Source: Ahrensia sp. R2A130 (GTDB lineage Bacteria > Pseudomonadota > Alphaproteobacteria > Rhizobiales > Rhizobiaceae). From it: a stretch of DNA of 50,161 nt. Under the pieces are notes generated by a model. That model was not told the origin of the DNA, did no database searches, and saw only the letters and a program-made list of their open reading frames with translations. Below are positions 17,637 through 26,050 of the stretch, in pieces (position 1 is the first letter of the stretch; the number at the start of each line of letters is the position of its first letter). A program made the translations under genes and the position numbers. The DNA lies in assembly GCF_000179775.1 (NCBI RefSeq), contig NZ_AEEB01000042.1, positions 1-50,161 on the forward strand. The letters run 5' to 3'.

Positions 17637-18830
17637 TTAGATGACGCCCCGGCTGCGCAGGTCCGCTATGCGGTCCGCGTCTAGCCCGAGGTCGTTCAGG
17701 ATGATATCGGTGTGTTCGCCCGCATCGGGAACCGACGAGACGAGACTGGATGGTGTTCGTGACAGGTCGATGGGAACAGCCACCACCCGTACGTCGCCGC
17801 GCATCGGATCGCTTATATTCTGTGCTACTCCCAAGTGCTCAACCTGCGGGTCTGCAAAGACTTCGTCCATGCGGTAAATCGGCCCGACCGGCACGCTGTG
17901 CTTATCGAGCAGCGTGATCCAATCCGCGCTTGTCTTCGTTGCGAAGATCGGGCGCAGGATGGCCCATATCTCGTCCCGTTTTTCGGTGCGCCCGGACATC
18001 GTGGCATAGGTCTCATCGGCCTTGAGGTCGGGACGGTCGATGGCGTCGCAAAAGGCCTGCCACTGGCCGTCACCACCGACACCGAGATTGACATGCCCGT
18101 CGCTGGTTTCCACCACGCCCATGGGTGTGACGGTGGGGTGATCGTTACCGCCCTGGGCTGGCACCTCACCGTCTATGAGATAGCGGGCAGCCTGAAAGTC
18201 CATCATCGCGATCTGCGCTTGCAGCAGCGATGTCTGCACCCACTGGCCCTGTCCTGAGGTTGTGCGTTCCATCAAGGCAACGAGGATTCCGGTCGCCGCG
18301 AAGGTGCCTGCAGAAAGATCTGCGACAGCCGTGCCTGCCCGTAACGGCGCTTCGCCGGGAAAACCGGTCACGCCCATCAGGCCACCCATGCCCTGCGCGA
18401 TCTGGTCGAAACCGGCGCGGCCCGCTGCCGGACCGTCCTGACCGAAACCGGATATGGAGGCCAGCACGATGCGCGGGTTCACGGCTTTCAAGGATCCGTA
18501 GTCGATGCCAAGGCGGTTCTTAACGTCGGGGCGGAAATTCTCCACCACGACATCGGCGCGCTTCACCATGTCGAGAAAGAGTGCGAGACCGTCTTCCGAT
18601 TTCAGATTGAGTGTCAGCGACCGCTTGTTGCGATGCAGATTCAGCATGTCATAGCCATGCCTGTCGCCGCTGATGCCGGCGTTCTTGTCGAGGCCTTCGG
18701 GCGCATCGATCTTGATGATATCCGCACCGAAATCACCCAGAATACGGCAACAGGCCGGTCCGGCGCGAACCCGCGTCAGATCGAGCACTTTCAGCCCAGC
18801 CAGCGCGCTTGATGGTGTCTTGTCGCTCAT
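17637..18830 (-). CDS. CoA transferase, family III (CaiB/BaiF type)
   Basis: A 397-residue class III CoA transferase. It opens LAGLKVLDLTRVRAGPACCR and continues LGDFGADIIKIDAPEG, both standard for the family, then NKRSLTLNLKSEDG, VVENFRPDVKNRLGID and GTAVADLSAGTFAATGILVAL, in which the Asp is the conserved catalytic residue that carries the acyl anhydride. These enzymes move CoA between carboxylic acids without ATP. It overlaps the upstream hydrolase gene by 4 bases and is followed after 16 bases by the acyl-CoA dehydrogenase, so activation and oxidation are likely consecutive steps. The acid substrate is unknown. Confidence 0.92.
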   Translation of the reverse strand: MSDKTPSSALAGLKVLDLTRVRAGPACCRILGDFGADIIKIDAPEGLDKNAGISGDRHGYDMLNLHRNKRSLTLNLKSEDGLALFLDMVKRADVVVENFRPDVKNRLGIDYGSLKAVNPRIVLASISGFGQDGPAAGRAGFDQIAQGMGGLMGVTGFPGEAPLRAGTAVADLSAGTFAATGILVALMERTTSGQGQWVQTSLLQAQIAMMDFQAARYLIDGEVPAQGGNDHPTVTPMGVVETSDGHVNLGVGGDGQWQAFCDAIDRPDLKADETYATMSGRTEKRDEIWAILRPIFATKTSADWITLLDKHSVPVGPIYRMDEVFADPQVEHLGVAQNISDPMRGDVRVVAVPIDLSRTPSSLVSSVPDAGEHTDIILNDLGLDADRIADLRSRGVI

Positions 18831-19744
18831 GCCGGAAACCCTGAATTGTAGTCGGCCACTTCAGCACCGTCCGTGCCGTCCGCCTTCACGAACCAGTCGC
18901 CCATGGTGCTGGAGGTGACGAAAATCGTGTCGTCACGAGCGGTGAGAATATCGAGCGCCTTTTCGAAGTAATGCGCGATATGGGGCACGCCGATGATGTG
19001 TGGATGAAGAGCCAGCGTCAGCACGCGAGGGTTGTCCTGGGTCTCACGTTCATAAATCGCGAGTGTCGCTTCTAGCCGCTTTAGAAACTCGTCGCAGGAG
19101 CCGTTCTGAATGGCATAGACCGGCACATCGTTCAGCTCGAACGTGTAGGGCAGGCCGACCATCGGGCCGTGCTCGGTGCGCATCCATACGGGCAAATCGT
19201 CAACCGCCCAGTCGTGCAGAAACTCGATGCCCTGCGCTTTCAGAACGTCGGGCGTGTCCAGCGTTTCGGCGACACCCGGCCCTAGCCATGCGCGCACCTG
19301 GTTGCCATCGGCCCGTTTCAACCTCTCCAGCGTTTTTGCGATGACAGCGCCTTCATCATCCACCTGCTTCAACGTCTGCTGAAACCAGCCGTGGCCGACG
19401 AGCTCCCATTTCGCCTCGACGATAGCGTCCATCAACGAAGGGTAGATGTCGGCTACCTGCGCATTCATGAAGGCTGAGGCAGGCAGGTTTCGGTCGGCAA
19501 GCATCTTCATGATGCGCGGCATACCCACCCGCATCCCGTACTCGACCCATGAATAGTTTGGCACATCCGGTGGCGTTGCGGCAGCGCCGTGGGGCGCGGG
19601 AATGATGCCGCGCGGCATGGGCCGGTCGAAGGGCCAGTATTCGACGTTCATCGCCAGATGCACCATGATCGGCTTGCCATCGAGCGGCTCCAGCCTGCGG
19701 CGGGCGGAGGCCATCTGATACGGAACGCGGGGGTTGGACCACAT
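18827..19744 (-). CDS. Polysaccharide deacetylase-family hydrolase, PuuE/cyclic-imidase-like
   Basis: The 305-residue protein fits the NodB-homology carbohydrate esterase 4 fold: VHLAMNVEYWPF early, YSWVEYGMRVGMPRIMKMLA (shared with PuuE-type allantoinases), ELVGHGWFQQTLKQVDDE, and a late LALHPHIIGVPHIAHYFEKAL. PuuE-like members hydrolyse cyclic amides or imides rather than sugars, and several relatives in catabolic clusters open N-heterocyclic rings. The surrounding molybdenum hydroxylase, amidase and transporter genes favour such a role. Its start lies 36 bases below the ABC ATPase gene and its end overlaps the CoA transferase start by 4 bases. Confidence 0.85.
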   Translation of the reverse strand: MWSNPRVPYQMASARRRLEPLDGKPIMVHLAMNVEYWPFDRPMPRGIIPAPHGAAATPPDVPNYSWVEYGMRVGMPRIMKMLADRNLPASAFMNAQVADIYPSLMDAIVEAKWELVGHGWFQQTLKQVDDEGAVIAKTLERLKRADGNQVRAWLGPGVAETLDTPDVLKAQGIEFLHDWAVDDLPVWMRTEHGPMVGLPYTFELNDVPVYAIQNGSCDEFLKRLEATLAIYERETQDNPRVLTLALHPHIIGVPHIAHYFEKALDILTARDDTIFVTSSTMGDWFVKADGTDGAEVADYNSGFPA

Positions 19745-19780
19745 GATAATGCTCTCCTTTTCGATTGTGCAGGGTCGAAG

Positions 19781-20890
19781 TCAGGACGTGTGCAGGCGCA
19801 GGTCTTCGCGGTTCCAGTAGGCCAGAACCGGTGTGCCTTGAGCCACATCCTCGTCCAGATCTTCCACCACGCGCGACACCACTTCACCGCCACCGTCGAT
19901 GTCGGCAAGGTGCGATGTGGTGAGGCCCAGGTAGACGGCCTCCTTGTAGGTCGCAGGTAGGGATGCGCCGGGGTCGGTAGCTATATCCGCTCCACGGGTG
20001 GTCAGTTTCACCAACTCCGATCTGATCGACAGAGAAACGGCGGCACCCACGGCCACGTCTTGCCCGTCCGGATCGACCGCCACATTCGTTCCTGCCACAT
20101 CGACGGACACTACAGCGCCTTCGACATTTGTGACGGTGCCTTCGAATATGTTGTTCTCACCGACGAAACTCGCGGTGAAGCGACGACGCGGGGCGCGATA
20201 GACTTCTTTTGCCGGACCGACCTCCACCAGCTCACCGTCGGCGATGAGCGCGATCCGGTCGGCGACCGTCATAGCCTCTTCCTGATTGTGGGTGACGTGG
20301 ATGAAGGTCATGCCCAATTCGTGCTGTAGATGTTTCAGCTCAAGACACATATCCTTGCGCAACTGGGCATCGAGCGCAGCAAGCGGCTCGTCGAGCAGCA
20401 GAATGTCACGCTCCAACACCATTGCCCGGGCCAGTTGGACCCGCTGCTGCTGTCCGCCGGACAGTTCGTGCGGCTTGCGGTCGGCATAGCCATCAAGGCC
20501 CACCATGGTGAGTGCCGCAGCACTTTTCTCGCGCCGCTCGTCCTTGCCGAGACCCGCGATTTTGAGGCCATAACCGACATTGTTCAGCACGTTCATATGG
20601 GGAAACAGCGCGTAGGACTGGAACACCATCGCGGTGGGCCGCTTGTCCGGCGGCAAGTGGCCGACATCATTTCCGTGCAGCAGGACCTGCCCGTGGGTGG
20701 GGCGGTGAAAGCCACCGATCGTGCGCAGAAGAGTCGTTTTGCCTCCGCCACTAGGGCCGAGAAGAACGAAATACTCGCCGGCTGCGATCGTCACGTCGAC
20801 ATCGGTCAGCGCAACGACAGCGCCGTAATGCTTGGCCAGTCCGCGGACCTCGACAGCAGGTGGAGCAACCGCTCCGGTTGGGGATGTCAT
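19781..20890 (-). CDS. ABC transporter ATP-binding protein, spermidine/putrescine (PotA) type
   Basis: A 369-residue ATPase with Walker A GPSGGGKTT (about residues 46-54), Q-loop FQSYALFPHM, signature LSGGQQQRVQLARA, Walker B ILLLDEPLAALD and the H-loop THNQEEAMTVAD. A C-terminal TOBE-type beta domain begins near residue 290. This architecture is that of the PotA/FutC group powering polyamine or ferric-iron importers. It follows two permease genes and a binding protein gene on the same strand, so all parts of one importer are present. Confidence 0.94.
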   Translation of the reverse strand: MTSPTGAVAPPAVEVRGLAKHYGAVVALTDVDVTIAAGEYFVLLGPSGGGKTTLLRTIGGFHRPTHGQVLLHGNDVGHLPPDKRPTAMVFQSYALFPHMNVLNNVGYGLKIAGLGKDERREKSAAALTMVGLDGYADRKPHELSGGQQQRVQLARAMVLERDILLLDEPLAALDAQLRKDMCLELKHLQHELGMTFIHVTHNQEEAMTVADRIALIADGELVEVGPAKEVYRAPRRRFTASFVGENNIFEGTVTNVEGAVVSVDVAGTNVAVDPDGQDVAVGAAVSLSIRSELVKLTTRGADIATDPGASLPATYKEAVYLGLTTSHLADIDGGGEVVSRVVEDLDEDVAQGTPVLAYWNREDLRLHTS

Positions 20891-20909
20891 GGTGATGGAA
20901 CCTCGGTGA

Positions 20910-21797
20910 TCAATTCGCAGCGGCCGGTTCGGCCACTTCGCGGTGTTGCCGCGCCAGCATTTCGGCTCGCAGCATGGTGGTGATTATGATGCCACCAATG
21001 ATGGCGATCGCGACGAAACTGACGAAAGCAGACATCGCGTAGGATTGTTCCGACATTCCCGTGTTCAACATTTGTGAAATCAGCACGGTGGTGAACGTGT
21101 CGAAACCACCCTTCAGCAAACTGGTGCGCGTGTATTCGTTGAAGCACAGGATGAGCGTAAAGGAGGCGGCACTGAAAACACCGGCGCGGATCTGCGGGAA
21201 CTCGATATCCCAGAATGCCTGCCACGCGGTTGCACCGCAGGATCGCGCCGCTTCGGTCTGTTCAGGGTTGTAGCGGCCCATGGTGATAAGAATGACCACG
21301 AAGGAATAGGGGATGGTGTAGATGATGAGACCGATCAAAGCCGTCATGAAACCGAGATCGAACCAGCCATCGAAAATGCCGGTGCCTAGGGCATCACCCA
21401 ACGTCACGAAGACGATATTCGTGTTCTTGAAAAACACAAGAAGCGCTGAGCCCAGAATGTCTGGCGCAACGAAGAGTGGAGCCAAGAGCAGGAAAACTGG
21501 CAAAACCTTGTTTTGCGCTCGTTTGTAGAATTTCGCCGCCAGCAAGGCCATCGGCACACCGATGACAGTGGTTGTAACGGCCAGCGTCATGGTCCAGCCC
21601 AGCGCGCCCATCAGCAGTTTGTCGGAGAAGATGAGGCCGTACCATTCCCAGGTGAAATCGTACTCGTTTGCCCCGAAGCCGTTAGCATTAAACGAGATGT
21701 ACATCACGTAGAACACCGGGCTCATCAGCGTAACTACGATCAGTAGCATATAGGCCCATTTGAGGCGGTGAAGCCATGGGTTCGTGTAGTCGTTCAT
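20910..21797 (-). CDS. ABC transporter permease, PotC type
   Basis: A 295-residue permease with six hydrophobic segments. The cytoplasmic EAA loop that docks to the ATPase reads EAARSCGATAWQAFWDIEFP, close to the consensus. The first segment follows LHRLKWAYMLLIVVTLM and a long periplasmic loop precedes GYTMTLAV-type helix 2, as in PotC. It lies 19 bases upstream of the ATPase gene start and 22 bases downstream of the other permease. Confidence 0.92.
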   Translation of the reverse strand: MNDYTNPWLHRLKWAYMLLIVVTLMSPVFYVMYISFNANGFGANEYDFTWEWYGLIFSDKLLMGALGWTMTLAVTTTVIGVPMALLAAKFYKRAQNKVLPVFLLLAPLFVAPDILGSALLVFFKNTNIVFVTLGDALGTGIFDGWFDLGFMTALIGLIIYTIPYSFVVILITMGRYNPEQTEAARSCGATAWQAFWDIEFPQIRAGVFSAASFTLILCFNEYTRTSLLKGGFDTFTTVLISQMLNTGMSEQSYAMSAFVSFVAIAIIGGIIITTMLRAEMLARQHREVAEPAAAN

Positions 21798-21819
21798 AGC
21801 GCGCCTCCTCGGTTCCGGA

Positions 21820-22731
21820 TCAGTTGATCGGGGACAGGATCTTGGTGAGATCGAAAAGCCTGTGGCCGATGTAAAGAAGCCCCATGAGCGTTGCCATCAT
21901 GATGGCGCTCACCGCCATGGCGAGGGGGAAATCGAGTGCGGCGATGGCTTGTGTGGCTATCAGCCCTGCGTTTACGGCACCGGCCCCGCCCAGAATGTTA
22001 GGCAGCAGGGCAACGCCCAAACCATTGACGAAGATGAACACACAACCAGCAAAAATTCCCGGTGCGGCGAGCGGCAAGATCACGTCTATGAATCGCCGAA
22101 CCGTACCGGCACCCAGATCGTCGCAGACCTCGAAAATGTATTTCGGCACGGCCTCCATGGCGAGAAATCCGGAGAACACAATGAAGGGTAGGAAGGACAT
22201 GACTTCGCCGATGATAACACCGGTATGGGAATAGAGCAGGGCGGTGATCGGTTCACTGATGAGTCCCAGATCCATCAGCGTTTCATTCACCAGTCCGTTG
22301 CGCTGCAGCACTGGCCGCAGCGCGAAAACACGAATGACCTCCGACACCATGAAGGGAAGGATGAACAGCAACACGACCCGATGCTGCGCCACTTGCGGGA
22401 CGGATTTGCGCAGAAAGACCGCAATGGGAAAACCGAGCACAAAACAAATCGCTACCGCGATCAGCGAGTAGTACATCGAGGACAGAAAATTGTTCAGCCG
22501 TGCGGAAAAGAAGAAGTTCTCATAGGCAAGGAGCGAAAAGCCGGGCTCCATCCAGAACATTGTTCGCTCGAAGACGCTGAACACGACCGTGAGGGCCATC
22601 GGCAGGGCGAAGAAAACGACCATGAAGATGATGGGCAAACGAAAGGCCCATTTGCCCATGGTTTCCGAAAGAGACGGTCGAAGGCTGCCGACAGACGAGC
22701 CGCCGGCAGCCTTTGAAGTTGTAGAATCCAT
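21820..22731 (-). CDS. ABC transporter permease, PotB type
   Basis: A 303-residue permease with six hydrophobic segments; the first is RLPIIFMVVFFALPMALTVV. The EAA loop reads EVCDDLGAGTVRRFIDVILP. The long soluble loop between segments 1 and 2 is typical for PotB-like subunits. It sits 15 bases after the binding-protein gene in the direction of transcription and 22 bases before the second permease. Confidence 0.92.
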   Translation of the reverse strand: MDSTTSKAAGGSSVGSLRPSLSETMGKWAFRLPIIFMVVFFALPMALTVVFSVFERTMFWMEPGFSLLAYENFFFSARLNNFLSSMYYSLIAVAICFVLGFPIAVFLRKSVPQVAQHRVVLLFILPFMVSEVIRVFALRPVLQRNGLVNETLMDLGLISEPITALLYSHTGVIIGEVMSFLPFIVFSGFLAMEAVPKYIFEVCDDLGAGTVRRFIDVILPLAAPGIFAGCVFIFVNGLGVALLPNILGGAGAVNAGLIATQAIAALDFPLAMAVSAIMMATLMGLLYIGHRLFDLTKILSPIN

Positions 22732-22746
22732 TTACTGTTCGACCGA

Positions 22747-23910
22747 TCAGGCAGCTTGAACCCGTGCCCACCAGTCCTGATAGGCGCGGATGTTGGTGGG
22801 GAAGACGTTCTGCCATGCGTTGCCGGGATTCTCGTTCCGCTCCTTCTTGCGGGCCAGTCTTTCAGTGAGAAGAGCTTTGGTGTCGGCGTCGAACTCGTCC
22901 GGATTGGACTCAATATACTCGTTGACACCTGTCATCTGCGGTGTGAAGCCGAGACCGGCCAGCGTGCGTGAACCAAACCACGGCGACAGATAGACATTGG
23001 CGAGCGCGTTGAAGCTGTCCTCCATGCCGCGCTCCTGGCCACCTTTGGTTAGCATAACCACGTTGTTCCAGGCCTGATGGCCCTCTTTCATCGAACCGTA
23101 GCGAATGTCCTGACCATTCTTGCGTGCAGCGAAGATTTGGATGACCTCCCAGCACGATGACACCAGAACCTCTTCGGAGGACAACAGGTCGGCACCGTTC
23201 TGCACACCATCCCAGAAGGTGCGGAAATGGCCTTTCTTCTTCAGGTCGATGAGGAAGCCACACACCCCTTTAACTTCGTCTTCCGTCATGTCGGAGGCGT
23301 TGACGATATCCTGTTTTCCGGACTGCTTGAGATAGATCGCCGTGTTGGTCAGCGTTGGGCCGAAATCATTCTGCATGGCCGCGCGCCCACGGAACTGTTC
23401 ATCGAAAAGAGCTTCCCAAGACGTCAGCTCTTCGCCCACCTTTTCATGGTTGAAGGCGAGACTGTCGGCGTTGGAAATATAGGGAATGGCCACGACCTTA
23501 CCTTCGTGGCGAATGGTGTCGGCAGCATCGCCGCCTTCTTTGTAACGCGCATCGACATTGGCCCAGTTGGGGATCTTTGACGTGTCAATTTCGACGATCG
23601 CACCTTGAGACGCGAGCGCGTCTTCCATGCCGCCGCCGTTGTCGGTCATGGCATCGTAGAGCTTGTTGCCGTCACCCACGACCATCTTCTGAATGGATTC
23701 ATCGGCACGGGCGCTCTTGGCGATATTGGCGATGGAAATTCCGGCTTCTTTTTCCATGGCAGCCCAGTCCTTACCGCCGACCTTGGCAATGCCCGGTGCC
23801 CAAAGCTTGAACGGGTCGGCTGCGAAAGCACCGAGTGGGAGACTTGCGGCAGCGGCTGCCCCACCCATGATCGTGAGCATCTGGCGACGGTTGAATTCGA
23901 GTTGATCCAT
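22747..23910 (-). CDS. ABC transporter substrate-binding protein (extracellular solute-binding family 1/PotD-like)
   Basis: The frame extends upstream to 24054, but the start is set at the ATG at 23910 (MDQLEFNRRQMLTIMGG), since that gives a proper signal peptide: a twin-arginine-like NRRQML followed by AAAAASLPLGAFA-A. The 387-residue product then shows a periplasmic binding fold with EAGISIANIAKSARADESIQ, LYDAMTDNGGGMEDALASQG and WWARVQ at the C-terminus. It should deliver the importer's substrate to the two permeases encoded downstream. It is the first gene of the seven-gene minus-strand operon that ends with the acyl-CoA dehydrogenase. Confidence 0.88.
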   Translation of the reverse strand: MDQLEFNRRQMLTIMGGAAAAASLPLGAFAADPFKLWAPGIAKVGGKDWAAMEKEAGISIANIAKSARADESIQKMVVGDGNKLYDAMTDNGGGMEDALASQGAIVEIDTSKIPNWANVDARYKEGGDAADTIRHEGKVVAIPYISNADSLAFNHEKVGEELTSWEALFDEQFRGRAAMQNDFGPTLTNTAIYLKQSGKQDIVNASDMTEDEVKGVCGFLIDLKKKGHFRTFWDGVQNGADLLSSEEVLVSSCWEVIQIFAARKNGQDIRYGSMKEGHQAWNNVVMLTKGGQERGMEDSFNALANVYLSPWFGSRTLAGLGFTPQMTGVNEYIESNPDEFDADTKALLTERLARKKERNENPGNAWQNVFPTNIRAYQDWWARVQAA

Positions 23911-23975
23911 GGTCTGTTTCACTTTCGCTGAAGAATGGGGCGGAGCCAGTGGAGCAGACTTCACCTTTGGTTTAA

Positions 23976-23989
23976 TTTTGTACACAGAA
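23976..23989. promoter_or_regulatory. GntR-like operator upstream of the ABC operon
   Basis: TTTTGTACACAGAA matches the palindrome TTTTGTATACAAAA at 12 of 14 positions and lies 66 bases upstream of the binding-protein start. Confidence 0.5.
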
Positions 23990-24158
23990 ACATACATTCT
24001 GCAATCAATCAAATGAAGATTTTTACACGATATTGCAGAGTTATCATTCTGCAAAATAATCTATCTATATGAAATATATATAATTTATTTATCAATATGA
24101 TGGTTTTCCGATCTTTCGTTTCAATGTTGTTCCGACAGAATGGACACGAATTTCTATA

Positions 24159-24172
24159 TAATGTATGCAAAA
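24159..24172. promoter_or_regulatory. GntR-like operator upstream of the MmgE/PrpD operon
   Basis: TAATGTATGCAAAA matches the palindrome at 9015 at 11 of 14 positions. It lies 130 bases before the preferred MmgE/PrpD start but inside the longer alternative frame, which argues for the downstream start. Confidence 0.4.
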
Positions 24173-24301
24173 TCTATCCGAAGCCGAGCGCGGGCCAAGT
24201 TTGACCGAACCTTCACAGCCACCGCAGTTGCCGCGTTGAGCGCCGTCGTTTTCACGCGATCCAAAACCTGTGAACCGCAGATATTTGCTGCGGATTCATC
24301 G

Positions 24302-25675
24302 GTGAGCGAACGTTTGGTCATGCTGTGCAGGAAAGCGACTGATAGCAATGACCGACAAAGGGCTGCGTTGCATGTTCTCGATTGGGCGGGCTGTGCGCTT
24401 GCCGCGCGAGGGGAACCAATGGCTCGTACGCTGGACCGTTGGTCGACGTCGCAAGCGACACAAGGTGCAATCTGCTCGTCGATAACGGGCGCGCCTTCAA
24501 CTGGCGCGGAACAGGCAGCATTCGTCAACGGTGGCCTCGGCAATCTGCTGGAAATGGACGACCTGCACCGCGCTTCAATCATGCATGCCGGTGACGTGGT
24601 GGTGCCTGCCGCGCTGGCTCAGGCGCAAGCGGTCGGCGCATCCGGCGACGCATGTCTCGATGCAGTATTGATCGGCTATGAAGCGGCTATCCGCGTTGGA
24701 ATGGCGGCTGCAACCAACGGCTATTCGCCATGGTACAATTCCGCGACCTGCGGTGTCTTCGGGTCTGCCATGGCTGCCGCGCATCTTCTCGGCCTTAACG
24801 ATGAGAGATGTGTCGACGCATTGGGGCAGGCGGGGATGCAGGCATCGGGCGTGTGGCAATGTCGGCTGGAACAGACCGACAGCAAGCAGCTTGCCACCGC
24901 GCACGCCGCCCGTGCCGGCATCACGGCTGCAGCTCTGGCAGCGGCAGGCTGCGCTGGAGCGCGGCAGATTCTCGAAGGGTCACTGGGCTTCTTCAAGACA
25001 TACTACCCCGACGCCGATTGCGACGTCGTCGTTCACGACCCGACAAGCTCATGGGTGTTGCACGATGTCAGCTTCAAGCCATGGCCCGCCTGCCGCCACA
25101 CGCATCCGCTTATCCATCTGGCGCTGCAACTGCGCGACAACGTGGATGTGCTGAACGTGAAAGCCATCGTGGCGGACACTTACGAAGCCGGGCAGGTGTT
25201 TTGCAACAACCCGGAACCGAAAACCGCCGCCGAGGCTCGTTTCAGTTTCCAGCATTGTGCAGCTATTGCACTTCTATATGGACCGCCCACCCTCGACCAT
25301 TTCGACGACCGATCGCTGGTCGATGAGGCCGTTATCACCTTGCGCAACCGCATTTCCGTTCAGGTCGATGCGGGCCTGACGGAAGCGTTTCCTGCGACGA
25401 TGGGTGCGAGCATCGCGGTCACTTTGTCGGACGGAACCGTCCTGCGCGACACCACGCGCCACGCGCCAGGTGATCCGCAGCTGCTGATGAGCGGTGCCGC
25501 CATCCGTGAGAAATTCATCGCCAACGCGAACCATGGCGGCGTGGCCCGTGGCGATGCAGAGCGGCTTGCCGACGCTGTATTACATCTGCCGGGCCAGCCC
25601 GACATGGTGTCGCTTAACCGTGCATTGGCCGCCATTCCACCACTCCAAAACATGATGGGAACCACTCATGGGTGA
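24302..25675 (+). CDS. MmgE/PrpD family protein
   Basis: The frame is open from an ATG at 24140, but the family normally begins with a short helix before 'HVLDWAGCALAA'. I therefore prefer the GTG at 24302 (VSERLVMLCRKA), giving 457 residues, the usual length. Family motifs seen include NGGLGNLLEMDDLHRASIMHAGDVVVPAALA, with the conserved D-D/H segment, LIGYEAAIRVGMAA, and SFKPWPACRHTHPLI. Members include 2-methylcitrate dehydratase and cis-aconitate decarboxylase; many in catabolic clusters have unknown substrates. The stop overlaps the cupin start by 8 bases. It is the first gene of a six-gene operon. Upstream residues (MDTNFYIMYAKSI) look non-coding and contain a putative operator. Confidence 0.85.
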   Translation: MSERLVMLCRKATDSNDRQRAALHVLDWAGCALAARGEPMARTLDRWSTSQATQGAICSSITGAPSTGAEQAAFVNGGLGNLLEMDDLHRASIMHAGDVVVPAALAQAQAVGASGDACLDAVLIGYEAAIRVGMAAATNGYSPWYNSATCGVFGSAMAAAHLLGLNDERCVDALGQAGMQASGVWQCRLEQTDSKQLATAHAARAGITAAALAAAGCAGARQILEGSLGFFKTYYPDADCDVVVHDPTSSWVLHDVSFKPWPACRHTHPLIHLALQLRDNVDVLNVKAIVADTYEAGQVFCNNPEPKTAAEARFSFQHCAAIALLYGPPTLDHFDDRSLVDEAVITLRNRISVQVDAGLTEAFPATMGASIAVTLSDGTVLRDTTRHAPGDPQLLMSGAAIREKFIANANHGGVARGDAERLADAVLHLPGQPDMVSLNRALAAIPPLQNMMGTTHG

Positions 25676-26030
25676 TATTGCCGACATCAAACCACCGATC
25701 CCGTTCGGGGCAGTCGACCTCGAAAACGGCTGGGAACAGGTTCCGGGTGGTGCCCCCGGCGTTCAGCAGAAAATGCTCTCCGGCCTGCTTGAAGAGGATG
25801 TCAAACGCGGAGTGCGCACAAGACTCATACGCTTTCTGCCGGGAACAGTAGCACCCGACCAGTTCCTGCACGACTATTGGGAAGAGGTGTATCTGATGGA
25901 CGGGATACTTATCGCTGCGGGCGAAGAGTTCTCTACGCCGTGCTACGCTTGCCGCCCGCCCGGCACGCCGCATGGGCCGTTCAGCTCTCCACAGGGCTGC
26001 GTTTTTTTCGAAATTCAATATTACGTCTGA
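25668..26030 (+). CDS. Small cupin-domain protein
   Basis: A 120-residue single-domain cupin. Cupin motif 1 appears as FLHDYWEEVYLMDG (His and Glu-Glu) and motif 2 as ACRPPGTPHGPF (Pro-His-Gly), which would give a three- or four-ligand metal site. It resembles ChrR-like cupins. The start overlaps the MmgE/PrpD stop by 8 bases, so the two are coupled. Possible roles are a small metal-dependent isomerase, a dioxygenase of the ring-cleavage type or a sensor; the sequence does not decide. Confidence 0.85.
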   Translation: MGDIADIKPPIPFGAVDLENGWEQVPGGAPGVQQKMLSGLLEEDVKRGVRTRLIRFLPGTVAPDQFLHDYWEEVYLMDGILIAAGEEFSTPCYACRPPGTPHGPFSSPQGCVFFEIQYYV

Positions 26031-26050
26031 TTACAAGAAAGAGCCTCATC

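Larger units (their letters stand above)
23911..24301. promoter_or_regulatory. Divergent control region between the ABC operon and the MmgE/PrpD operon
   Basis: An AT-rich stretch without a convincing gene between two diverging operons. It holds TTTTGTACACAGAA (23976-23989) and TAATGTATGCAAAA (24159-24172), both close to the perfect palindrome at 9015. It also has a direct repeat CATTCTGCAA at 23995-24004 and 24045-24054, with an inverted relative ATTGCAGA between them (24032-24039). This suggests regulation of both operons by the GntR protein and perhaps a second factor. Confidence 0.55.

Noticed and set aside
16661..17644. 327-codon plus-strand frame opposite the acyl-CoA dehydrogenase
   Set aside because: It is an antisense shadow; the minus strand has the full acyl-CoA dehydrogenase pattern.
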